Below are positions 25,901 to 33,619 of a DNA stretch of 64,000 bases, one piece after another. The notes below the pieces were generated by a model that was not told the origin of the DNA, searched no databases, and was given only the letters and a program-made list of their open reading frames with translations. Position numbers and translations under genes: made by a program. The DNA lies in contig JAFGOY010000060.1 of NCBI GenBank assembly GCA_016926255.1, positions 1 through 64,000 on the forward strand, read 5' to 3'. The stretch is from Anaerolineae bacterium (GTDB taxonomy: Bacteria > Chloroflexota > Anaerolineae > Aggregatilineales > UBA3940). Position 1 is the first letter of the stretch. Every line of letters begins with the position of its first letter.

Positions 25901-28444
25901 GGAACCACCCTCAACCAGGCCGGACAGGAGCTTTACAACTGTCGTATCTGGGGAGCTGACTTCTACCTCGAATGGGATGATCTTGAAGAAGGAACCTGGA
26001 CGGTTGTCCTGGGCTGGGTCGAAGACTGGCAGGATTATCGCCTCTTTGACTTAACCGCCACCACTCAGTATATGAACACGCTTCTCCTGAATAACTACAG
26101 TATCTACAATAGCGTGGGTTACTACGACAGGCTCGAACTGAAGACTTTTGAGGGTATCCAGGTCGGTGATGACGAGACGCTCCGGCTGACTTTCCACGGA
26201 GAAAATTCCACTCATGGTATCCTTGAGTCCGTACTGTTGATCTACGAAGATGCTCCTGCCCAGGTCGCCGACCTGTCTGTCACCAAAACCCTGGTCGATC
26301 CGGTCTCCGGCAACCCAATCGCCGGGGCAGTGTATCCAGGTGACGACATCCGCTTTGAGATCACCGTTGACAACGATGGACCGAGCAATGCAGGGGGAGT
26401 GTCAATCCTCGATGAGCTTGACGATGGCCTGATCTTCAACTCGGCCAGCGCCGGGAAAGGCTCATACAATTCCAGCACCGGCATCTGGTCAATCGGCACC
26501 ATCAATGACGGAGCCAGCTATACACTGACCATCGACGCCACCGTCGATCCGGGCCTGTCTACCCCGGTTGACCTGTATAACACGGCGGCTGTCGCCACGA
26601 CATTGCAGATCAACCCGACTTCACCGGGGCCAAACAGCGCCACGATCCTGATCGATGTCAATCAGACAAACGCCAATATCCAGGTTGATCAGGTTGGAAC
26701 CACATCGGCCCTGCCTGGCGGTACGGCAACCTTTACCGTCACGGCGACGAACGCTGGCCCATCGAATGCCACCCTGGTTGAGATCACCGATCTGCTTGGC
26801 GATGGCCTGAACTTTGTTTCGGCCACGCCTACTCAGGGCACCGTCAGTGTGACGGAGGTCGTTGGCGGAGATGACACCATTGTCTGGTCGATACCGACCC
26901 TGGCGATGGGAGCCGTCGAAACACTGATCATTGAAGCTACCGTCGATCCGGGTATCTCAACCTTCCCAACGGATATTGACAACATCGCCACGCGCACGGC
27001 TTCTACGCCGGACGATCTCATTCCGGCTGACAACAGCGACACAGTGACGGTCACCGTTCAGGACCCGCGCATTGACCTGAGCCTGGAAAAATCCGTCGAT
27101 CCGACAGACCTGGGGACAGGGACTCCCTTTACCTATACGCTTACCCTCACCAATGAAGCAGCTTACGCAGTCGCCACCGGCATCACGGTCACCGATACGC
27201 TTCCTGCGGGAATCACCGTGACCGGTTCGGACACGCATGGCTATGGCAGTTACGCTGCCGGAGTCTGGAGCGGCTTCAACCTGAACCCCGGTGCCAGCGC
27301 AACGCTCGAAATCTTCGCCGAGGTGACCGCACCTCTGGGTACGGTGATCACCAACACCGCCGAAGTTACCGCAGTTGGTCAAACCGATATAGACTCTACG
27401 CCAAACAACGGCAATACCGGTGAGGATGACTATGCCAGCGTCGCATTCACTGTGATTGCGCCGAATACCGATCTCGCGCTCACCCTGTCCGCTGACGACA
27501 CCACACCGACCGTCTACGATGACGTGGTCTTTACCATCGACATAGACGAACAGGGTGCTGGTGCAGCAACCGGCGTCGAGGCCACACTGGTCCTGCCCAC
27601 CGGCCTGACCTACGTCAGTAACACCGGCACCTGCACGCATACCGCTGGTACGGTCACCTGTGATATCGGCGCGATTGCCATGAACGGCAGCGCCTCGGTG
27701 ACCGTCACGGCATCGGTCGACGAGGACAAAGACGGCTCGAACTTCACCGTTGCTGCCGAAGTCACTGCCATCGACCAGACCGACGACGACTCGACTCCGG
27801 GTGACGGCGCTGGCGACGACTACGATACTGTTTCCGTCACTCCGCACGCCAACTTCTTCTTCGTCAACGTCGGGAACTATGTGAGTTATCGGTGCGGCAA
27901 CAGAACCTTCGGCCCGACGGAAATAGGCTCGAACTGGTTGTACATGGGACAAGCTGCCACCTGGCAGCTCCTGGGACGCCGCGATGTTACCTTCTATGGA
28001 ATGACTACCGGCCCCAGCGGACTGGACTGGATCGGCAGCGTATCCTACAATGATGCAAACAGTCTCACCGATCAAGACCGAACAATTCGTTATCCAAATA
28101 CCTCTTCAGTACCTGGAGGTTACGAGTCTGACTACTTGTACCGCTGCCGTGAAGACCGGAGCAGTCTGACTGTCAATTTTAACAATCTTGAACCTGGCAC
28201 CTATCGGCTCTACTATCTATCCTGGAACTATAATAATTCTACTGACTGGGATGTCGACTACCGGATCGGTTCTGGTCTATGGCAGTCGTGGTTGAACAAT
28301 TACGACTCCTATTCTTCTGCTGGGGATAATGTCATGGACGTTGAGGTCAGTAGTAGTATTGTCCTCAGCACAACCAACAGCATTACCGTCCAAATAGGGA
28401 ATGGTGGCATGACCTCCGGCATCGGCATCGAGAAACTGCCGTAA
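22931..28444 (+). CDS. Giant TadE-anchored DUF11/CARDB-repeat surface protein
   Basis: The 1837-residue protein begins with a TadE-type prepilin segment (NERAQGLVEFAL, then one hydrophobic helix), so it is exported as a pilin-like protein. After a TadE-like globular part there is a CARDB-like unit. Eight or so DUF11 repeats follow, each opening like DLSVTKTLVDP and containing the VTNxG.S.A. core. A malectin-like insert lies near residue 935-1110 (a Trp/Tyr-rich YNVAYQDGD region), and a related C-terminal cap (FFFVNVGNYVSYRCG) closes the chain. Such repeats form long adhesive stalks. GTG 22931 is a cautious start: GAGGTG lies 4 bp upstream. TadE, TadG and CpaB genes follow. Confidence 0.85.
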   Translation: MNLSKLIRNERAQGLVEFALTLIFFLMLIFMIIELGRIMHAIVTLQAGVRAGARYAVTGDWMTEYGNDPTYGWTGGSGDPLEQIPPCWPLFPGDSEVAGTPREPYPGMEYYQPHRNARTCSVEHQALGQMTSLQLNPQADILLSEPNSYELVVSGMGLLPDGSDEYEVGGTTHTYSEKGYGTASSNYTLIRGYAGLPQQKVVVQVRYRLPIITPILSSIAPSLELQTRAVMTNEAFGSTGLNREAITPPELGDISPLENPIPPDLVIDSFVYDPSELGLIDEIGDTLTVDVVINNIGNLDAVADPAGDIKVCFYTTTSELPANADEIAETEIGCGTFTDLAAGGTVTVPGIIVTINKGGTIYLYGWVDSNKVVDEDGEDGTSYEFPQNEENNILLLAEIVAGDVADIGVLPGTPGLSNSTPADGNTFEYNLVVTNNGSSDTSNVVVRIDLPAGFEFTAGSGGCYSWSAPGSSPVTCTINSLDVGNSVYPSLTILVTSGTTSDIYTLTASITSSALPDNNTSNNSTSAEVAVNGTELSLTKIFSPTEPSNGENITYTVTVNNVEGNAAADVQITDVLNVSHYSSISYTSQVCTGLDGTGACNAGGTYDNTTWDLTGFSIPVGGSAVLEVTAEIATFDELTNTAAISSAPPDPESDNNSESVSVMPYNIDLEFEPIDGPTEGAPGDEVTYSITLKNVSSYPATDIQVQVYIPAELTVTASDASPHSFSEVSNIWIVNQLNAGSSAILDLTVQIDPTLPDPAPELVLAAEVIVADETDVDSIPGDGIGDDYVEHAFTPSSNLDLELVSGTVDPVTVSAGQTVTYTYEIINNGPGTAFDVELINALPDDIIDELRITELDVQNSTITVTLRESDGALLLGDLPDGENPTLVIKGIVRGRSSTETFTNTATLTLDTPGDSTPGNNEVDLEVTLTPLTYAYNVAYQDGDLDCNQDKVWGANSSLGLDYTWVEIPSSVIHGTYSSSGYTQGTIRYQNGTTLNQAGQELYNCRIWGADFYLEWDDLEEGTWTVVLGWVEDWQDYRLFDLTATTQYMNTLLLNNYSIYNSVGYYDRLELKTFEGIQVGDDETLRLTFHGENSTHGILESVLLIYEDAPAQVADLSVTKTLVDPVSGNPIAGAVYPGDDIRFEITVDNDGPSNAGGVSILDELDDGLIFNSASAGKGSYNSSTGIWSIGTINDGASYTLTIDATVDPGLSTPVDLYNTAAVATTLQINPTSPGPNSATILIDVNQTNANIQVDQVGTTSALPGGTATFTVTATNAGPSNATLVEITDLLGDGLNFVSATPTQGTVSVTEVVGGDDTIVWSIPTLAMGAVETLIIEATVDPGISTFPTDIDNIATRTASTPDDLIPADNSDTVTVTVQDPRIDLSLEKSVDPTDLGTGTPFTYTLTLTNEAAYAVATGITVTDTLPAGITVTGSDTHGYGSYAAGVWSGFNLNPGASATLEIFAEVTAPLGTVITNTAEVTAVGQTDIDSTPNNGNTGEDDYASVAFTVIAPNTDLALTLSADDTTPTVYDDVVFTIDIDEQGAGAATGVEATLVLPTGLTYVSNTGTCTHTAGTVTCDIGAIAMNGSASVTVTASVDEDKDGSNFTVAAEVTAIDQTDDDSTPGDGAGDDYDTVSVTPHANFFFVNVGNYVSYRCGNRTFGPTEIGSNWLYMGQAATWQLLGRRDVTFYGMTTGPSGLDWIGSVSYNDANSLTDQDRTIRYPNTSSVPGGYESDYLYRCREDRSSLTVNFNNLEPGTYRLYYLSWNYNNSTDWDVDYRIGSGLWQSWLNNYDSYSSAGDNVMDVEVSSSIVLSTTNSITVQIGNGGMTSGIGIEKLP

Positions 28445-28458
28445 ACAACGTTAAAGAA

Positions 28459-28490
28459 CCCCACCCGGAGGGCCTCGCTTCCGGGTGGGG
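28459..28490 (+). terminator. GC-rich hairpin after the giant adhesin gene
   Basis: CCCCACCCGGA (28459-28469) pairs perfectly with TCCGGGTGGGG (28480-28490). The following CAAAACAAAAC has no T tract, so attenuation or mRNA protection is more likely than full termination. Confidence 0.55.
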
Positions 28491-28541
28491 CAAAACAAAA
28501 CTTATCGGAAGATCGCGAGGCATAGAGAAAGGGTTCATCTA

Positions 28542-29939
28542 ATGAACTGGCAGCAGATATTCCAACAACCCGCATCACCCTTCTCACCACGTGAAGCGAA
28601 GCGCGCCCAAAGCTTTGTCGAGTTTGCCCTGACGCTGCCCCTGATGCTGCTCATGATTTCCGCAGCCGTGGAATGGGGACAGATCATCGCCACTTACAAC
28701 CGCATCCAGATCGCCGCACGTGAGGGCGCGCGCTTTGGCGCGGCAGGCGGTACCGACGACGGCATCCGGACGATTGTCGAGCAATCGGTACAGGAATCAC
28801 TGGTGGATGTCAACGAAGCGCAGTTAGGCGTCTGGGTCGTGCGCCCGGTGATCAACACCGAAGGCGGCTGGGAATGGCTATGTGGTGGCACAGGCACCTG
28901 GGGATATGAAGAGTGTGATGCCGGGACTCCAGGGGAAGCTGTCCAGATAGTCAATGTCTATGGCAGCCCTGTAGACGGCAGCGGCGTCAGCGTCGGCATG
29001 GCCAATATTGTTACGCCGTCCGAGGCCCTGGCTGACATCGCATCGGTTGGTAACACCGGTGATGACTACACAGCTATCGACGACAGCCGCTTCGTCGTCG
29101 TCGGCGTCTACTACCGGGTCGATACCATCCTGAACCTGCCCTTCTTTACCAACCCCGGTTCTGAGCAGGATGAGGGGCGCGGCATGGCCCCGATCACCGC
29201 CTACGCGATCATGCGCCAGGAAGTCGACCAGGAGACGATCAACCTGAAGGCCGCCGGATGCAATCCTTACGCCATGGCCTTCAATCGCGAGTTGTTCCAA
29301 AACGATGACGGAACTTTCATCGGCGAAGGGGAACCTCTCCGCGTCAATGCGAATCTTCCTGCCAGCTATTATGTTGATGAACCCGAACACATTGTCAAAA
29401 ACGACCTTGGCGTTGCTCCTCCCGACCGTACCTGGAGCGTCACGGCCTGGCGGTATGATCAATACGGTATTCCAAGCTTCTCACACAACAGTGGTTTCTG
29501 TGACAGCCCTCTCCAGGATAAAAACGAATGTGGCGCACTGTGGCCGCCCGGCAGTGCTCTTGAAAACGATATTGGTATTGGTTTCATCGAATACCAGGAC
29601 GTAGATGGTGCAGAAGGGGACGATGCCATTCACCGTGGAGACTGGGTGCTTTACACCGATAGTACCGTCAATACGGCCAACCAGCCCTTTCTGGATCACG
29701 AAGCCACTAGTCGAGCTCTACGCGTCATAGTCTATGACTACGAAAGTGGTGTCAACCCGGGTCTATATTCTCATCATTATGGGTGGGAGGATGAGCCAGC
29801 TCTCGGTGCTGAATATTATCAATATCGAGTCGATGATTTCGCGATTATCAAAGTAACCGATCACAGCGACTCTGATAAATGGGCTTCGTTCGAGTTCGTC
29901 CGCTGGGATACCTCCTGCGGCTACGACCTGGGAGAGTAA
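28542..29939 (+). CDS. TadE-like pilus assembly/pseudopilin protein
   Basis: The 465-residue protein has a long N-terminal leader and a TadE signature, SFVEFALTLPLMLLMISAAVEWGQ, broken here by the helix core. It continues with IQIAAREGARFGA, the conserved amphipathic run of TadE proteins. The C-terminal ~350 residues form a large exported domain of unknown fold with several Cys (CGYDLGE at the end, NPYAMA region), possibly disulfide-bonded. Start ATG 28542 has AAAGGG upstream. It lies 97 bp after the giant adhesin with a hairpin between them. It probably makes a minor pilin with a specialised outer domain. Confidence 0.8.
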   Translation: MNWQQIFQQPASPFSPREAKRAQSFVEFALTLPLMLLMISAAVEWGQIIATYNRIQIAAREGARFGAAGGTDDGIRTIVEQSVQESLVDVNEAQLGVWVVRPVINTEGGWEWLCGGTGTWGYEECDAGTPGEAVQIVNVYGSPVDGSGVSVGMANIVTPSEALADIASVGNTGDDYTAIDDSRFVVVGVYYRVDTILNLPFFTNPGSEQDEGRGMAPITAYAIMRQEVDQETINLKAAGCNPYAMAFNRELFQNDDGTFIGEGEPLRVNANLPASYYVDEPEHIVKNDLGVAPPDRTWSVTAWRYDQYGIPSFSHNSGFCDSPLQDKNECGALWPPGSALENDIGIGFIEYQDVDGAEGDDAIHRGDWVLYTDSTVNTANQPFLDHEATSRALRVIVYDYESGVNPGLYSHHYGWEDEPALGAEYYQYRVDDFAIIKVTDHSDSDKWASFEFVRWDTSCGYDLGE

Positions 29940-29953
29940 AACTACAGACTAAC

Positions 29954-29982
29954 GTCCGGGCGGCTGTGACGGTCGCCCGGAC
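29954..29982 (+). terminator. GC-rich hairpin between the TadE-like and TadG-like genes
   Basis: GTCCGGGCG (29954-29962) pairs with CGCCCGGAC (29974-29982). No T tract follows. Confidence 0.5.
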
Positions 29983-30011
29983 AGGCACTTATCTATTCGT
30001 CATTGGTAGGA

Positions 30012-30030
30012 GGCGATCTCGAAGATCGCC
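30012..30030 (+). promoter_or_regulatory. Hairpin in the tadG-like leader
   Basis: GGCGATCT-CGA-AGATCGCC forms a perfect 8-bp stem 20 bp before the ATG at 30050 and close to the AGGAGG-like string. It may modulate translation or mRNA stability. Confidence 0.35.
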
Positions 30031-30049
30031 AAAAGCAGAGAGATGCCTT

Positions 30050-32143
30050 ATGAATGAGTTATTGAATCGCTTGAAAGCACATGACGATGCCGAGCAGGGG
30101 CAGATCATTCTCCTGCTCGCCTTCGCGATGATTGGCCTGCTCGTTGCAATGGGCCTCTCCATCGATGCGGGCTTTCTCTATGCCCGCAAAACGCAGCTCG
30201 ACCGCGCTATCGAAGCCGCCGCCCTGGCCGGAGTCGTCCGCCTTGACGATCCCGACGTAAAGGGTGAGGACTACGATTCTCGGCTCAGTTCGGCCAATGT
30301 GCGCGGCATGCAGCTTCTTGCCGCCAACCGGGTCCTTGTCGATTCTACCCCGGGCATTGACTGCGACTCAGTAGACTGGACTACCGACGACTACTGTGGA
30401 AAGACCATGGCCGGTTCGGTTCCCGGCTCAGTGCGCTACCATGCCGAAGCACGCTGGGAGGTTCCCACCTTCTTCATGGGCATCATGGGCTTTGCCGAAA
30501 TCCCGCTGCAATCCGCTTCCACCGCCGAATACATGCCGATGGTCGATATCTTCGCCAGCGACACCAACCAGTACGGCATGCTGGGACTCGCCAACCAGTC
30601 GATGTGGGGGCGTAATATCTGTACCTCACGTGGCGATGCCTATTCACCACTGCATGGTAACGCCGAGAAGGTTACCGACACTAACGACCAGTACGGCGAG
30701 ATCAACGGTGTTTACACCTATCGAGTCGTCGTCCCTGCCGGTTACTTTGATAAGTATCCCTCCGGTGTTCGTATCGAATTGTATGATCCTGATGGAGGCA
30801 ATGTCCCCGACGCCTGGATGAGCACCACTGGCTACCGTCGTAACGGGACGCCCTTCACTGCCACCTGTCCTTATGGTCGGGGTGAGGGCTGCACAGTTAA
30901 GACAGGCGACTCGGAAATCCCCTACTGGTTCCAGCGCATGGACGAGACGGAGGGCAGTTCAACCAGCTGCGGCGGTACTAACAATAACCAGAACTACAAT
31001 AACAGCCTGGTTTTCCGGCTGTTCTACTACAGCCAGGAAACGGATGGCAGCCTCCAGGAAGTCGATCTTGCCTTTTACCTTGGCAAACTCTGGGTCAGCA
31101 CCACCGACCCAACCAACCCAAGCGGCAACCACCCGACCCACTACCCCAATTCTTCCTACACGCTCAACAATAACAGTGCTTCTGACCTATACGCCGAAGC
31201 CCGCGCCACCGATATGATGTGGGTCGCTCCTGGCATTGCCGATGCCGATGACCGGATGCCCGCGTTTGCCGCCGGAACCATCCCCGATGGCGGCGGCGGT
31301 ACCATAGCAGGACTGTCTTCTCCGGCAGAACCCTATGTTATGACCGAAGATTGTGAAACTTTCCGGAGCTATCACTATACTGCAGATGTGGTCGATGCGA
31401 GCAATCACGAATATACTGCCGCGCTTGCCTGCAGCAGCGCAACCAATGGGGACTTCCTGATCTCTGAAGATGAACTGGTCGATGCCTACCAGACGTCTCC
31501 GGGAGTTTACGAGTTCTTCATCCAGGTATCGAGCGCCTGGGGCACCGGCGAAAACGACTTCGATATCTGGGCCGGGCCATCTCCCCGAGACAAAACCGAA
31601 GTGGCTGCTCCGGCCTATGGCAATGCCCGCCAGATTTATATCACCAACGAACTTGCCGACGACAACGACGAAGTTCACTATGCCGATGGTGTTGCAGTCT
31701 ATGCAATCGGGCATATGCCGATGAACATGATCGCCGATGACGCCGAGGACATGCCTCTCGCTTACCTGGGGGCCGAGACGACCGGCCAGCAGATGACCGT
31801 CCAGTTATGGGACGCCGATACCGGGACGGAACCCCCTATCTACTTCTATTTTGACTCCGTCCCCCTCTCTGACTGGAATGCCTGCTTCGGAACTGTGGCA
31901 CAGTGTGAGGCTCAACTCAATGCAGCCGGGGTTGACGATGATGACGTAAATGTCGTCAGCACGGCTTCTCAAATCCCTCTTTCGAATGCCTGGTCAACCT
32001 GGTCCTTTACCATCCCGTCGATTGAGGAAGAGCCTTATGTCAACTTCCCGGGCGGGCGTCTCATCGCCAACTACAACGGCGGCCACACCGATAACCTTAC
32101 CTGGAACATTTCCCTGGAAAGCCGCCCGTTCCTGGTCGAGTAG
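30050..32143 (+). CDS. TadG-like pilus assembly protein
   Basis: The 697-residue protein starts with a TadG-type segment: EQGQIILLLAFAMIGLLVAM leads to GLSIDAGFLYARKTQLDRA, and IEAAALAGVVRL follows, with an Ala-rich helix. The large C-terminal region (about residues 60-697) is beta-rich and exported; no von Willebrand A motif was seen. TadG proteins help organise the Flp/Tad pilus at the cell surface. Start is ATG 30050; the in-frame extension upstream is rejected because a ribosome site and hairpin sit there. It is third of the four-gene Tad operon, 110 bp after its neighbour. Confidence 0.75.
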   Translation: MNELLNRLKAHDDAEQGQIILLLAFAMIGLLVAMGLSIDAGFLYARKTQLDRAIEAAALAGVVRLDDPDVKGEDYDSRLSSANVRGMQLLAANRVLVDSTPGIDCDSVDWTTDDYCGKTMAGSVPGSVRYHAEARWEVPTFFMGIMGFAEIPLQSASTAEYMPMVDIFASDTNQYGMLGLANQSMWGRNICTSRGDAYSPLHGNAEKVTDTNDQYGEINGVYTYRVVVPAGYFDKYPSGVRIELYDPDGGNVPDAWMSTTGYRRNGTPFTATCPYGRGEGCTVKTGDSEIPYWFQRMDETEGSSTSCGGTNNNQNYNNSLVFRLFYYSQETDGSLQEVDLAFYLGKLWVSTTDPTNPSGNHPTHYPNSSYTLNNNSASDLYAEARATDMMWVAPGIADADDRMPAFAAGTIPDGGGGTIAGLSSPAEPYVMTEDCETFRSYHYTADVVDASNHEYTAALACSSATNGDFLISEDELVDAYQTSPGVYEFFIQVSSAWGTGENDFDIWAGPSPRDKTEVAAPAYGNARQIYITNELADDNDEVHYADGVAVYAIGHMPMNMIADDAEDMPLAYLGAETTGQQMTVQLWDADTGTEPPIYFYFDSVPLSDWNACFGTVAQCEAQLNAAGVDDDDVNVVSTASQIPLSNAWSTWSFTIPSIEEEPYVNFPGGRLIANYNGGHTDNLTWNISLESRPFLVE

Positions 32144-32168
32144 TTTTTAAATATCACAGAATATAAAC

Positions 32169-32193
32169 GGGGGCAGTCCGCATGGCTGCCCCC
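32169..32193 (+). terminator. GC-rich hairpin after the tadG-like gene
   Basis: GGGGGCAG (32169-32176) pairs with CTGCCCCC (32186-32193). A T tract is lacking. Confidence 0.5.
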
Positions 32194-32283
32194 CGGCTTG
32201 CCTTTAAAATTGTGTGGTTATACAATCAGCATCAGCAAGGTGTACCAGCAAAGTAGAACATCAGGTATCAGGCACTGTTCACA

Positions 32284-32315
32284 GGTAAAAATCGGGTATC
32301 AGACCGGTTTTTACC
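32284..32315 (+). promoter_or_regulatory. Hairpin in the cpaB leader
   Basis: GGTAAAAATCGG (32284-32295) pairs with CCGGTTTTTACC (32304-32315) with one G-U pair. It lies 38 bp before the cpaB start and has no trailing T run. Confidence 0.4.
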
Positions 32316-32353
32316 CACGCAGTTGATCCGAACTATTCAGGAGAAGAGTTGTT

Positions 32354-33553
32354 ATGGCCAGAAGGGGTGGCAGTCGAACTGCAATGATCATTATCATCGT
32401 CCTGATCGTCGTCGTCCTCCTTGCCGGGGGCGGGCTTTTGCTGCTGCGCGGCGCAGGCGGGGGCCTCATGGGGGCGGCAGAGCCAGCCGCCGAGGCAAAC
32501 GTGCCGCCGACGCCAACGCCAGAGCCGCAGACGATGAGCATTATCATCGCCGCCCGCGATATTCCGCGCGGGTCGCGTCTCACCGCGCAGGACGTGACCA
32601 TCATGTCCTGGCCGCTCATCGAAGCGGCCCCGCCGCCCTACGGCGCGCTCGTCGTCGGTGATGAACAGGGTGCAGGGCTGGATCAGGTCGAAGGGCGCAT
32701 CGCCCGCGTTGATATTCTCTATGAACAGCCCGTTCTCGACTTCATGATCACCCCTGGTGATGAACCAATGGACCTCGCCGATCTCGGTTCCGATGCGGCG
32801 CTCAAGGTGCCGCAGGGCATGGTCGCGGTTGCCGTTCCTATCCAGCGTCTCTCGGCGGTTGCCTACGCGCTGCGTGAGGGCGACCACGTCGATATCATGA
32901 TGTCGTTCAACTTCGTCGACATCGACGAGGAATTCCAGACCATTCTGCCCAACCAGGGCCTGCTCTTCATCGAAGACATCGAAACCGGCGAGATCGATTT
33001 CCTGGAATACCCGTTGGGCCGTGAGGAAGTCGGCGTCCTGGGCCAATCGATTATCGTCGTACCCAACGGCGAACAGGTTTCCAAGAAGGCCACCCAGCTT
33101 ATCATCGACAATGCCATCGTGATGCGTGTTGGCGACTGGCCCCTGCGCGATCTCAACCAGCCGATTATCGTCACCCCTGAGCCGGTGGTGGAAGAAGAAC
33201 CAGTCGAAGAAACGGAAGAGGGTGAAGCTCCAGCCGGCGAACCGACGCCCACGCCGGTGCCCGCCATCCAGGTTCCCGATGTGATCACGCTGGCGATGAC
33301 CCGCCAGGATGCGCTCGTCCTGAAGTACGCCACCGAAGTCGGCGCTAATATCGACTATGCGCTCCGCAGTGCGCTCGACGACGATATCGAGGATATCGAA
33401 ACCGATACGGTCACACTGGGATATATCGTCAATTTCTATAACGTGACCCCGCCGGAAAAAGAGGAATACGCACTTGACAGTCAGGTTGGCCTGTTGAGCC
33501 AGTTCGCCCCGGCAGAAACTGTCACCGAGGTACCCCCGCCCAGCGTGGACTAA
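32354..33553 (+). CDS. cpaB: CpaB/RcpC-type Flp pilus assembly protein with SAF domain
   Basis: The 399-residue protein has one N-terminal transmembrane helix (about residues 10-32) and a Pro/Thr linker. A SAF/CpaB domain starts IIIAARDIPRGSRLTAQDV and contains KVPQGMVAVAVPIQRLSAVAYALREGDHVDIM, which is the usual CpaB core. The C-terminal half adds Pro/Glu-rich spacers and a second beta region (TLAMTRQDALVLKYATEVG). CpaB is a periplasmic or envelope component thought to gate Tad pilus secretion. The other core genes (CpaC, CpaE, CpaF, TadB, TadC) are not in this window. The gene ends at a strong shared terminator. Confidence 0.88.
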   Translation: MARRGGSRTAMIIIIVLIVVVLLAGGGLLLLRGAGGGLMGAAEPAAEANVPPTPTPEPQTMSIIIAARDIPRGSRLTAQDVTIMSWPLIEAAPPPYGALVVGDEQGAGLDQVEGRIARVDILYEQPVLDFMITPGDEPMDLADLGSDAALKVPQGMVAVAVPIQRLSAVAYALREGDHVDIMMSFNFVDIDEEFQTILPNQGLLFIEDIETGEIDFLEYPLGREEVGVLGQSIIVVPNGEQVSKKATQLIIDNAIVMRVGDWPLRDLNQPIIVTPEPVVEEEPVEETEEGEAPAGEPTPTPVPAIQVPDVITLAMTRQDALVLKYATEVGANIDYALRSALDDDIEDIETDTVTLGYIVNFYNVTPPEKEEYALDSQVGLLSQFAPAETVTEVPPPSVD

Positions 33554-33574
33554 CCTGCAAAATAATATGTAAGC

Positions 33575-33610
33575 AAAAACGGCGCAGGCTTCAAAACCTG
33601 CGCCGTTTTT
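33575..33610. terminator. Bidirectional terminator between cpaB and the TPR kinase
   Basis: A perfect 14-bp stem, AAAAACGGCGCAGG with its complement, has the loop CTTCAAAA and A/T runs on both sides. It serves the convergent genes. Confidence 0.85.
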
Positions 33611-33619
33611 TTACCGGAC

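Noticed and set aside
29879-30049. Upstream extension of the TadG-like gene
   Set aside because: The segment contains a hairpin and a ribosome-site-like string and overlaps the TadE-like gene; the conserved TadG leader starts at 30050.
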